Of a stretch of 64,000 nt of DNA, positions 39,674 through 50,320 are shown piece after piece. The translations under genes were made by a program, and so were the position numbers. The stretch is from Syngnathus acus. Lineage: Eukaryota; Chordata; Actinopteri; Syngnathiformes; Syngnathidae. Position 1 is the first letter of the stretch. Each line of letters starts with the position of its first letter. The notes beneath the pieces are model-generated. The model had not been told where the DNA came from. It searched no databases and worked only from the letters and a program-made list of their open reading frames with translations. The stretch covers positions 19,293,193 through 19,357,192 of the forward strand of contig NC_051088.1 in the NCBI RefSeq assembly GCF_901709675.1, given 5' to 3'.

Positions 39674-42600
39674 CACAGGTGTTGCACCATCTGTGGAAAA
39701 AGAGATAAGTATGTTCTAGGCTTACAAAACTTGTACAGTACATATAATCACTCACTCAACTGAGACAAAAGGTCTATGCAATTGTTTTTCATTAATCCCA
39801 ATATAAGGATGCAGCAATACTACTAAGGCTATTTGTGATGAAAGATGTTTCCTTGAAAGTCTGCCTTCTTTCAAAGTAAATACAGAAAGGCATCTTAATG
39901 TGTGAATTTGATGAGTAATTTCGGTCTGAATACTGGTATCGGAAAACATGCACATTTTGGCATCACTGAACATGATCAAACTAAATAAGTCTATTTTTGT
40001 GGAGGGTTGGGCATGACTACCTTTATAGAAACAATCAAGAAATCTGGGGGAAAAAAATCATAGGATTGAAATAAAATGGAGACAAACTATTTATCCAGAT
40101 AGAAACCACAATTGAAGTTAGTGTTTGATGTAAAATAGCTTTCCCATAATACTGCCCGCAACAAGGTGAGGCTGAGGGCATTGCCTTTCAATTTGTGTAC
40201 GCTGGCTTCTACTGCCAATTGACTAATTCATCCATGATTGAATTTGTCGGTGTAGAACTAGCCAACCACGCCACTTCAATTTCACCCTGCTAAGGATCCG
40301 GACCTGTGGACACAATAGACTTCTTTGTCCAGGGGTTGGCGAAACCTTTAGTCTGAGGAATGCCAGACACGCAGCTCTAATTCGAGTCCTGAAATGCGAT
40401 CCGATGCAACAATGGCTTGCAGAGAGGGGAAGGGAGCACATTCCCGGAAATACTTGTCACGATGCGGGAGGCTGATCTCGGTCCTACTTTGACCTGGGCT
40501 CAGACTGCAGGTGTTCACTCAATTTAAAATAAATAGTGCTCAATAGAATGAAGACCTCATGGGCAAAATGGAAGGCAGTTCCTTCTCTCAGGGGTCTGCC
40601 TTAAAGGGGAAGTCAACCCCAAATTGTCTTTACAAGAATATGTTCAGTGTACCTCTACTCGTCTAAACACAGCATTTTGATTAGTATTGTGCTTGAAGAA
40701 TGAGTTAAGCAGCAATATTCACCTGTTTATTCATCATTTTGCCACTTGAAAATAACATCACAGTTGCCAGTTCTCAACCAATCATAGCTCAGCTTAAAAA
40801 GAACTGGTGCGCTGTGATTGGTTGTTACCTGTGGCGACTGAGGTCATTTTCACTCGACAGCAAGTAGCAAAATGGCCGCCGTAAAAACAGGTGGATTTTG
40901 ACTAATTAATATTCCACAAACAAAACATTAATCCCAATGTCGTGTTTAGACCAGTTGGGCTTCACAGAACATTTTACGACAAAGAAGGTTTTGGGGATTG
41001 ACTTCCCCTTTAATGACCCGAATTAGTCCTATCTAGTCCTCCATCGTTAAACACACACCGCTTATTAGGTTGCCCATCAGGACACAACAAAGACTCCCGA
41101 CAACCACCATATGTGTGTAGGTGTTTTCTAGAAAGGGGGTGGGGGATCAGAGATTTTGTTTGACTCCATTTGTGTGCTTTGGTCTTTATCTAAGCCCGGC
41201 GGTCTTTGTTCTAGTGCATGCTTGGACATAGCTCATAATGGATCGATTGGGTGGCTCTATCAGCAAGTGTTTGTGAGCTTGGGTGGGTGTTTAATATGAG
41301 GTGGAGTCAGGTTGACATCTCACAATGTCAAAGGAAACACCTCCTCAAACACATTGAAAGATGCAAACATAGTTCTATGAAAGTTAGAGAAAGGAAAAAT
41401 GGCTCCGGGCGACAAGCCATCACAGTGCTACAAAACATGCTTTCTTTTTTCCTTTCCTTTCCTTTTCTTCGCCTTTCCCAAGTCACACAAACAGTGGGCG
41501 TGAAGGAATTTCAAATGCTACCAATATTTAACAGATGTTTCTTCTCCTATTTCCCTCCAAGAAATAAGTCTTACAGGGATTCACCTTTGTTTGCAGTCTT
41601 GCTAAGGCAGATTGAATATTTGGAGGTCTAAAAAAAAAGTTACTGCAACACCTCTGAGGAATTCCAAACCTGAGAAGAACAACAGCTGGCTGGCTGCTTG
41701 GCCCCACCCATGCCCATTTTCAGAATCCTTCCCCCCCCCCCCCCTCAATACACATACATGCAACATATGCTGCACTTACGCCTGACGGACTGACTGCTGT
41801 GCTTTTCACTGCTCGGACATTGATGGATGTGCGATGGGTTGTTTACACCCCCCAACACAAACACGCATACACAGGATGCTTCAGCTCATTTGGTCCCTGA
41901 TCATAAACTCTACAAAATAAGAGAATCAGGGTGGGGGTGAAGAGGCAGTACATGTGTTGCAAGACTTCACTTTTCTCAAAACTAGGCAAAGTTCCAAAAG
42001 TGTGTTATCCAGATGACCATTGTGCCTTTTTGTTTGCATACTTAGACTTTACAAGTCGGATGAAACGGTTCATATTCTTATCAAGGATTAATAGAAAAAT
42101 GTAAATATTTTATCCAGGCAACATGTTGGGACGCGTTAGGGGAACATAGTCTATTCATAGTGCAAAGCAGTGAGGTCAGTTTCAGAAATGATGCGCCTTT
42201 CATGTAGCACAAAACCACAGTTATGTATGACATAACACAAGACATTCCTCACAAAAGAATCAAAGCTATAAATGTGTTTATTGCTTTTTTCTTTTAATTT
42301 CAAAAGGAGGAACAAGGGGCGTTCAGTGGTGATCACGGTAAGGGAACAATAGGCCCTCCACCCCAAAACTAAGGTGACTCCCAATCAAAGCATCATAATT
42401 TGACACCAAAAATAAATTAAATAACTTCATTATTTCTTATGTCCTCTTAGGAGAATGCGTTTTGAAAGGGTTAGGGGTCAGAGTTGAAGCATATTCATAT
42501 TCATGCGCATGCAAATGTGGCCTGGTTACCTGAGGTGTCCCACAGGCTGAGTTCAATCCTCTGTGTGTCGATTTCAAAGCTGGCCGTGTAGTTCTCAAAC

Positions 42601-42970
42601 ACAGTGGGGACATAACTCTGATGGGAGCAAAACGCAGTGCAATATTAGGACGAGAATCGCCGCATCACCGCACGCATGCACGCCCTAAATCTCTCATCCC
42701 ATGGATTGCACATCCACGCATCATAGAATGGAGGATGAGTGCACGGTCATCGTTACTGCAGCATCCAAGGTTTATTTGTGCTCTGGAATTCACATCATGC
42801 ATGCCGCTAAAGGTTCTTACCTCAGGGAAACAGTCCTTGGCGAACACGTGAAGCAGCGCTGTCTTCCCACACTGGCTGTCTCCCACCACCACGATCTTAC
42901 ACTTGACACTCGGACTAGGATCCATGGCGGATTTCACGGAGAGTTTCTGACACGGGCGTCTTTCCTTCAT
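35271..42970 (-). CDS. rnd3: Rnd3 / RhoE atypical Rho GTPase, complete
   Basis: Constitutively GTP-bound Rho-family protein that opposes RhoA/ROCK signalling and loosens actin stress fibres at the plasma membrane. Five coding exons: 42970-42821, 42617-42530, 36762-36653, 35722-35588, 35519-35271. They total 732 bases, or 243 residues plus stop (human 244). The N-terminal extension [14 protein letters not shown] before [16 protein letters not shown] separates RND3 from RND1 and RND2. The P-loop is GDSQCGKT. Switch II reads [10 protein letters not shown] where active Rho proteins have DTAGQ, the substitutions that abolish GTP hydrolysis. KCKSD-type guanine binding is seen as VGCKSDL. The basic tail ends in the CAAX box CSVM, a farnesylation signal. 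One residue is missing against human at QISA-PYIEC. The residue aligned with ROCK site Ser7 is Cys. Intron 2 is 5.8 kb. Confidence 0.97.
39642..39671. repeat. (GT)n microsatellite in rnd3 intron 2
   Basis: About 15 uninterrupted GT units. Confidence 0.95.
40601..41013. mobile_element. 405-bp MITE with TTAA target duplication (Kolobok- or piggyBac-type)
   Basis: TTAA (40601-40604) is followed by AGGGGAAGTCAACCCC. The other end is GGGGATTGACTTCCCCT followed by TTAA (41010-41013). The terminal inverted repeats are about 16 bp with one mismatch. TTAA duplications are made by Kolobok and piggyBac transposases; the AGGGG terminus favours Kolobok. There is no coding capacity. An internal inverted repeat (caaccaatca... 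/ ...tgattggttg) makes the centre foldback-like. The element sits in rnd3 intron 2. Confidence 0.85.
41728..41745. repeat. Poly-C tract
   Basis: Uninterrupted run of C in rnd3 intron 2; a likely site of sequencing-length error. Confidence 0.9.
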
Positions 42971-43084
42971 TGATTCCCACCGGGGAGAGTGACTGTGATT
43001 TAAAAGCTAAAAAGAGTCCGACGTTTGCTGCGTGTGGATGCTTGACAGCGCCTTGCTGACAGACTAGCCGAGTTGTCTGCGCCT

Positions 43085-43145
43085 GCTCCAAGCCGGTGGA
43101 AACCTCTCCCTCTCGCTCTTATAGGGCGACGGTAACCAATGATGA
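43085..43145 (-). promoter_or_regulatory. rnd3 core promoter with TATA-like and CCAAT motifs
   Basis: On the minus strand CCCTATAAGAGCG (TATAAG at 43118-43123) lies about 150 bases upstream of the rnd3 ATG. A CCAAT box (ccaat on the plus strand, 43136-43140) sits just upstream of it. The surrounding 43.0-43.25 kb is the most GC-rich part of this region. Transcription should start near 43090. Confidence 0.55.
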
Positions 43146-43661
43146 GTGGCGCTTCCCCTCACCTCCACGCCCCCTCGCGTGGATCCAGCTCGGGCCTTTT
43201 CCGTGATCCTCTTCGCACAGCCAAGCGACACGCAACTCGCTGCACTTGTCTGCCGTTATGGCGCCCCCTCCTGGTTGTAAGTGTAAAATAAAATGTAGAC
43301 AGGTCCAACTCGACAGATAGGCCTTTTTTTGTTTCAGTGTGTGTCTGTGTTTTAAATTGTTATTATATATTTTTTCATTTCTTATTTTTTATTTTAGTGT
43401 ACTTCTTTGGGTGTTTTTCATACAGAAATTTACTGTAATTGTGGCTTTACTACTGCAGAAACATTGCACCAGTGTTGGTTCACCTAGTTCCATGTCGCTG
43501 CAGTATAATAAGGGCAATGGATAATACCGCTTCTTAATAATTAATCATTCTTGATTGCCAAGTTGCTAGGAGATTTCTGGCTAGAATTTTTATTGAGAAG
43601 TATTCCACACATTGCACGGCAGGCCACTTGCTTTTATCTGTCTGTCATCGTTTAATTGGAT

Positions 43662-43876
43662 GGCTGGATGGATGGATGGATGGATGGATGGATGGATGGA
43701 TGGATGGATGGATGGATGGATGGATGGATGGATGGATGGATGGATGGATGGATGGATGGATGGATGGATGGATGGATGACCAGATGGATGACCAGATGGA
43801 TGACCAGATGGATGGATGGTTGACCAGATGGATGGATGGCCAGATGGATGGATGACCAGATGGATGGATGGATGAC
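43662..43876. repeat. (GGAT)n array, pure then interrupted by GACCAGAT variants
   Basis: About 28 pure ggat/gatg tetramers (43662-43776) are followed by a compound part in which gaccagat blocks recur between ggatggat units. The open frames reading DGWM on plus or HPSI on minus are by-products of the repeat. Confidence 0.95.
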
Positions 43877-46800
43877 CAGACAAAGAGCATACTGTAATAC
43901 ACATTACATGTCACTCCACAGTGCACATATAGAAAATTATATAATGTGTTGAAAATTTGAGGTAAGTGAAAAGATTTTACATATCATGGTAGACAGTTTT
44001 GATTATGCATATTAATTGAGCCAGTGATGTGCAAATAACAAATAAAACACTCCCGTCTTTGCTTGGCCTTGGCTGAATTGTGCTCTGAATTCAATAGCAC
44101 ATAACTCACAGTCCAAATGAGCTGCCTAGAATGTTTTAGACATGTTTTGTTCAGTTGGGCTTGAGCCCCCTGGCTGCTCTCCAGTGGAACCTTGAGACAC
44201 GGGGATTGATTATGTTGTGCGAGCACACATGAATTGCTTTTAAGAGGTCTATATTTGAACCCAGGGGAGGTTCTGGCTGTTTCTTCAATGCAGCTTTGAT
44301 TGTTTCCAGTGAGAATTCTTTCAATATGTGTGAACAACACATACAGCCAAAGAGCAACATACACATTTCCTATTAAAGGCTTGAGGTAAACAGGCTATAA
44401 TACAACACAAATAAAAAAACAGCAGTGTTTTCTATCTTCTGCAACATCATTTTTGGACTTTTGGTGTGGCTAGTATTTTTTTTACTTCAATACAGCTCCA
44501 CCCTGCAGGCTGTGAGGCTGGAGTCCCGTCTGTTGTGTGGAAACTGTGCCTGCAGGACAAAACACTGCCAGGGGAGTGGGGGACGGGGGATTTTACCCTT
44601 TCTGCTATCTGGTTGCCATCTCTCAACTACATTTGGCCTCATTTAAATTCTATCTGATACAATCGTGGAGCTTCACCACCTGGTTTAATGATCATCTCTA
44701 TTGTTGCAGTCTCTCACGTTTCATAAAGTGACAAAATGGTCATTTATGAAAATATTTTAAACATGGACCACATTGTGTACTTTTAAATCAAATATTGAAC
44801 AACAAAAACAAAACAAGTGTAGAATGGTATGGAATTTTTGCGTTGCCTTTCTTGGGTCTGCAACTACTTACCAAATTTCCAAATATTGATGTTGGGTTAC
44901 CCATTAAACTCTAAATCAAGGATACTTTCAAGTGACTGGTTTGATATAAATGTCTGGAAAAAACTGATGTGCTCCAACTTTTCAAGGGTACTGATGTGCT
45001 CAAACCTTTCAAAGGGTAAATCATTTTTTCACCAGCTTGTCTCCACAAACCGGTTTGACAATGGGCTGCAATGTGACCTTTCAACTTTTATGAGTTTATT
45101 TTCCAATAGTTTAATTTCCAAATTTAACCAATGAAAGTGCAATAAAAAAGATTAACAACTGAGAAGTCTGATGCTGCTCTTGAATAAGTGAAAATCTTTT
45201 ATGATTTTTATCATTTCTTTTCTATTTTGACCCTGTAGGCTTTAAAAGTGTGTGTGTATGTTGTGAATGTTTTCTCATCAGAGTTCCTTCAAGGTCGCAA
45301 ATACATTCGCTGACAGTTTTAACAGTCACAAACAATTTTTCTTGTCGCATATCGCTGAGGATGGAATTAACCAAAATGAGATGATGTTTAGGTAACCTTG
45401 ACAGCGCATCAACAGAAAATCTCCACAGGGACTCTCGGGACTACCTTTCATGTATAATAAAATATGTCAGTGTGCGTGGAACATCCTTGGAAAAAGATTT
45501 CTTTTTGTTTGATTATGCAGTTATACAAAACATGATGGGCAATCCTAAACACATCTATTTGACATGTTGGAATGAAAACAAATCACGTGATCTCCTGCAG
45601 CTGCATCTGATGGATGTTTTTGGTCACAAGTGGATAATAAAGGCAAACATCAAAGATATGTTCTCATTTTTGCACTTGATCTATCAATACCTTTATCGCA
45701 ATCCTCAGCTAAATGTGAAGGATTGTTGTGTTAAGAATTTTTTCTACAAAGATCTACAAACACAAAGTTGTTTAATATTAATGACTGCAAATCCCAAGAT
45801 TAACAGATGCACAGACTCTGTTAAACACAACGATAGCTCATAAAAAGCAACCTGAACGGTTGCAAAAGACAAAATGAGGAGCAACTGGCTGTAGTGAGTG
45901 TCCATGTTATTCACCGATATTAAAATGACAAAGAGAAGCAATTGGAACTGCAATGGAGATAAACTGATAGTTTGCCTATCTTCCCCTTGGCTCTATGACA
46001 AATGAGTTGACCTACGATTGTCAGTTGAGATTCACACAGGCGTGCGCACACACGCCCAGACAAAGAGAGCAGTAATTAGAATTGTTTTTTCCTCAGGAGT
46101 GAGGTCTCTCAATTAAAAAATAGGTTAAGATGTTAAAAATTGGTACATGTGTACCCCATGTTACATTTCTTTTGGTGCGAAATAAATATTTGTAGTTGTA
46201 ATCCCATTCACCAGCAAAACAAAGCAACTCTGAACTTTCCAATGACGAATAATCAGGGAATAGCATTTAACTTGGGTCACTTAAAACATCTTGCTCGCAA
46301 GATCTTCCAAAATGTTGTCATAAAAAAGACTCAAGAATGAGTCACAAATAAATTCAAGCCAACTCTGACGTGATTTCAGCCTTTGGCTCAAAAAGGGCTT
46401 GAGGTGAGCGACGAGTCTAGGTCAGTGGGTCTGCCGCCCCTGAGTTATCTCTTGTCGACATGCATTCAATCAGCCGGTCGCTGACATTTACAGCTGGGCC
46501 ACGCTTACACGCACACACACACAAACGCTTTTCACATCAACAACTAAAATTAAGGGCAGACTGTAAATAATAGCTTTTCCTGAAAACTAGAGACAGTCTT
46601 AATGGTTTGAGGTGTCTGGTATAAGTCATGTAAAAGGAAAAATTGCACAAATTGTCTAAAGTGAGTTATGGCAAAAACAAACAGCAAAGGTCAGAGATAC
46701 ATTAATGCTTCCCTGCAGGCAACTTGGAGCCGTCTGATTGAATGGTCCATTTAATCCCGCTCTACCTGAACTACGATATATGAACGTAGAGGATAGAACC

Positions 46801-47426
46801 ATTATGCTTCATGTTTATTTGGATTTTGTTGAGCAGTTTCCAACCGCACCCCCACACATACTGCAACTGTATTTATGCAGCTGTAGTGTCAAGGTTGCTT
46901 GGCGACAGCAATTGATGAAAGATAGGAAGGCAGAAATACTCCTTCAGACAGACTCAATTCATCTGTGTATTTTGATTTGTGAGAGCCAACTCTTCACTTC
47001 CTTGCAAAGTAATGGTGTCTGGTCCTCATACCTACAAAGGTATGTAGACTTTAGCGGCAGAGGAAATCATCTCCATAATCGCTTGATTACATGACCTGAA
47101 TGGAATGTGGATTTTGCAAGCGTCACTGATCACAAGTGGGAAGATCCCTAAAAATTCCACTTGTTTTGAGAAGTGATACTCCTTTAAACATCCCTTGACC
47201 TCAAGTGTTCTTCCACTGAAGTCCAAGCTTACAAATTTGAGAGATGATCAGTCATCAAGAAAAAAGCAATTGGGCCAAATATAGGCATTTTCCCTTCTTT
47301 GACCCGAATGTTGGATGTCTCTCAAAAGATGATCATGAGCAATTATCCTGTGATGCGGAGGATTTTTTCCTCCCTGATATGCTTCAAAAATGGGGCAGAA
47401 CTGACAATTGAAAATGTTCAACCCTG

Positions 47427-47452
47427 ATTTATTATTATTATTATTATTATTA
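47427..47452. repeat. (ATT)n microsatellite
   Basis: About eight trinucleotide units. Confidence 0.9.
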
Positions 47453-47891
47453 CTGCTACTTGCTTTAATTTTTACATATGAGTCATCTCAAAATACATCA
47501 GTCAAGAGAAACACAAGTATCTACAATTTTAAGGTTGTCAGTTGCTTCTGATGCATACAACTTACTGGGACCCACCACCCTTATTTTTTTGCTCCCCTCC
47601 AAGCTTACTAACGCATGACATTTTCTTTTAACGAACCATTAGCTTCATATCCTCAACTCATTGTACTGAAGGGCGGCTAGGGCACGGCGCCACACAGAGA
47701 GGGGAAAGGCAATGACGCGTTCAAGTACAGTAAGTGTGCCAGTTGCCTTCCATCAGTCATTTGCTCAGTTCAGGCGTAGATGGATACACACTGATGTAAT
47801 GAGGCACGTTGCGCGGTGTGTGTGTGCATCTGTTTAATAGGCTGAACGATGAATCATTCCGGGGATGACCCGATTCTTCAGGGAGGTATGA

Positions 47892-47910
47892 GTGTGTGTG
47901 TGTGTGTGTG
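47892..47910. repeat. (GT)n microsatellite
   Basis: About nine uninterrupted GT units. Confidence 0.9.
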
Positions 47911-49162
47911 ATTTCTGCAGTTAATGGCGCGTGAAACAATGTCTTCATTAGCATCTCTATGTGGACCACATGCAGGGACAATAATCATATCTGTCAGTTT
48001 GATTGCATGAAGAATGAATGTCTGTACAATGATGAAACATATAAAGTTGATATCACGAGTGTGGGTGTGGATTCCAAAAAATCTGTCAGTGTTTTTTTTC
48101 CCCCTCTCACTCACTTTTGCAAGATAGGAAAATCTTTGAACGAAGAGCTTTTCATTCACACTCACATGCACAACTAGAGACAATGTTAATAGTCTTCAGT
48201 GAACTTAACATGCATGATTTTGAAATTCAGGAGCATGAAGAAAAGATACAAACTCCACATACTGTGATAATGCAGAACTGGATCTAAATATGATTAAAGT
48301 ATGGAAAAAAGCTTTTAGTATGACACAATAATTTATTATAAATGCAACTGCAAAATCTTATATTCTGAATATGGTTGCATGTACAGCTCGGAAGCAACGT
48401 GACGAAGATGGAAATATTTCGCTGAGCTCAGTGTAAAGAAAAATTCTCACACGTGTAGGTGATTGAACCAGTAATAGCATTGCATGTACCAAAATATTAA
48501 AACGGGAATGTACAATAGCATAATAGTATGTTATGTGAAATCAGTACCCGAGAAATTCCTGCAACTGCAGCAGAGGTTTGGTGGGCTGAGTTTAGAGGGG
48601 GGAAATGTCACTTGTCTCCTTTTTGGGGTCTGTCTCCACTTATGGAAGCGCCATAAAAGTGGTAATGCTATGCAGATGGAGACATTGTGCCTGTGAGCGG
48701 GCTACATCGAAGGCGCAGAATGCTGAGAATGCCTTTCATCAAGGCTTTATGAAAGGGGCGGCCGCTTTGATGATTTCGCTGACATTTCCAGGAGACGTTA
48801 AAAACTTGAGCCTGGCTAATCAAATCATTGCTTGGTTCTCTTGGAGGCATGCTAGCATGCACTTCTAGGAGCATTAGTGGTTTTGGAGATAGACAGATGC
48901 CGTGTTTAAGTGCTTTTTGGAAGGAAATAAAGAGTGTGCCGTCTCCGAATGCATGTCTTGTCTGCACAATGCAACTGTGTACACTATACGAATTATGTGA
49001 GGTACACAAGTGTAAAAAAAAAGTTAAGTACAACATGCAAATGGGAATGCAAAAAGGAACAGACACTCACCAGCCGTATTGAAATGCCATATAAGAGCTG
49101 GATCAAAATAATGGCCATATCCTACACATGATCACTTTCCTTGTTGGCTGACTCCTGAGAAT

Positions 49163-49226
49163 TTACTAGCAACTTCCATCCATCCATTTTCTATACCCCA
49201 CGGGTGTCACGGGTTACTAGCAACTT
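49163..49226 (-). mobile_element. 38-bp truncated retroposon copy flanked by 13-bp direct repeats
   Basis: ttactagcaactt occurs at 49163-49175 and again at 49214-49226. Between them are 38 bases (ccatccatccattttctata then ccccacgggtgtcacggg) that match the start of the 330-bp fish repeat at 18.0 kb. This is what an extremely 5'-truncated, target-primed retroposition event on the minus strand would leave. Confidence 0.7.
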
Positions 49227-49953
49227 GTATATTCTTTCTTAAATTGAATATACATTGACTCAAATGACTATTAAAAATATCCATGCAGTTATTGAATGAA
49301 AGCAAATTCACAAATAAACATAAAAAAGGGTCCTACTATTGTTGAGTATGAGTTACTTACAAGTACTATAGACATACTAGACATGTATGGCAAAACAAGC
49401 CCAAGTTTTCGGATGTGTTCTGTGTTGCCTGCCAACACACATGCTGTGTTTATTAATTCCAGCAGACAGCTCTGGGTAACACACTACTCTAAAATCTTTT
49501 TTCCCCTCTTCATTTTATGTCTGTCATGAATCTTCACAAGGCGCGAAAGTTGACTTTATTTTTGGTATGTTTAGTTTTGTTATACCCTTGTTAACATGTC
49601 CACATACTTGGATGATAGTTAGGATAGGAATTTTGAAATATTATGTCGCCTGCCCAGCTGATGCAGGAAGGAATCCATTGCAGCTTGGACCAGGGTTTAT
49701 TATTGAAGGGAACAAAGACAGAGTGTGAAGTTCACTCGGACAAGGAACAGATACAGGAACAGGTTCTGACCATGAGCCTCCACAGAAGACCAGGGGGGAA
49801 TGGACGAGCAGAACAGGAACAACAGGCGCAGACACAGACAGGAAGCAACAGTAGACAGCAACAGGGAGAAACACACGGGCAGGGTTTAAATACTTGAGGG
49901 AGCAGGTGACAGTCATTACAATGATAAAATGGGTGTGGCTGAGGGTCCGATGG

Positions 49954-49971
49954 CACGGCACGGCACGGCAC
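49954..49971. repeat. (GGCAC)n short tandem repeat
   Basis: Three to four copies of ggcac in a row. Confidence 0.7.
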
Positions 49972-50257
49972 AGTTTCACTTTAAAAGTTCAACTTTCATA
50001 GTTTTAAGTAATAACTGTCAAAATAATCACACCGCATATTACAGATGGATCGAGAACTAATCTACTTTTACTTGATGTGTTTTCAACAGCAAACTAATAA
50101 GGCCTGAATGAATTTCACCAAGAATGTAAACAATTCCAAAAAAGCCTTCATTGTTTCAAAATGCGCGTTGGTCACCTCATGCAGGGAATGTCAAATGATT
50201 GACACAAATTGGATAGCGTTCTATGGACCGATCGACCCAAGTGCCCCTTGCCCCCCA

Positions 50258-50320
50258 CCCATCCACCGATCCATCCATCCACCGATCCATCCATCCACCC
50301 GTCCATCCGTCCGTCCGTCC
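50258..50320. repeat. (CCAT)n / (GTCC)n degenerate microsatellite
   Basis: Interrupted ccatccatccaccgatccat units pass into gtccgtccgtcc. Confidence 0.85.

Larger units (their letters stand above)
36763..42529 (-). other. rnd3 intron 2 (5.8 kb)
   Basis: The large intron between the exons encoding LSLWDTS and GSPYYDN. It holds a (GT)n tract, a TTAA-flanked MITE and a C-run. No open frame in it is convincing. Large introns near developmental genes often carry enhancers, but nothing specific is visible. Confidence 0.7.

Noticed and set aside
43590-43926. Long open frames reading DGWM or HPSI repeats
   Set aside because: They are direct translations of the (GGAT)n microsatellite.
48668-49066. 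132-codon minus-strand open frame
   Set aside because: No recognisable domain, no promoter or splice context, in AT-rich intergenic sequence.
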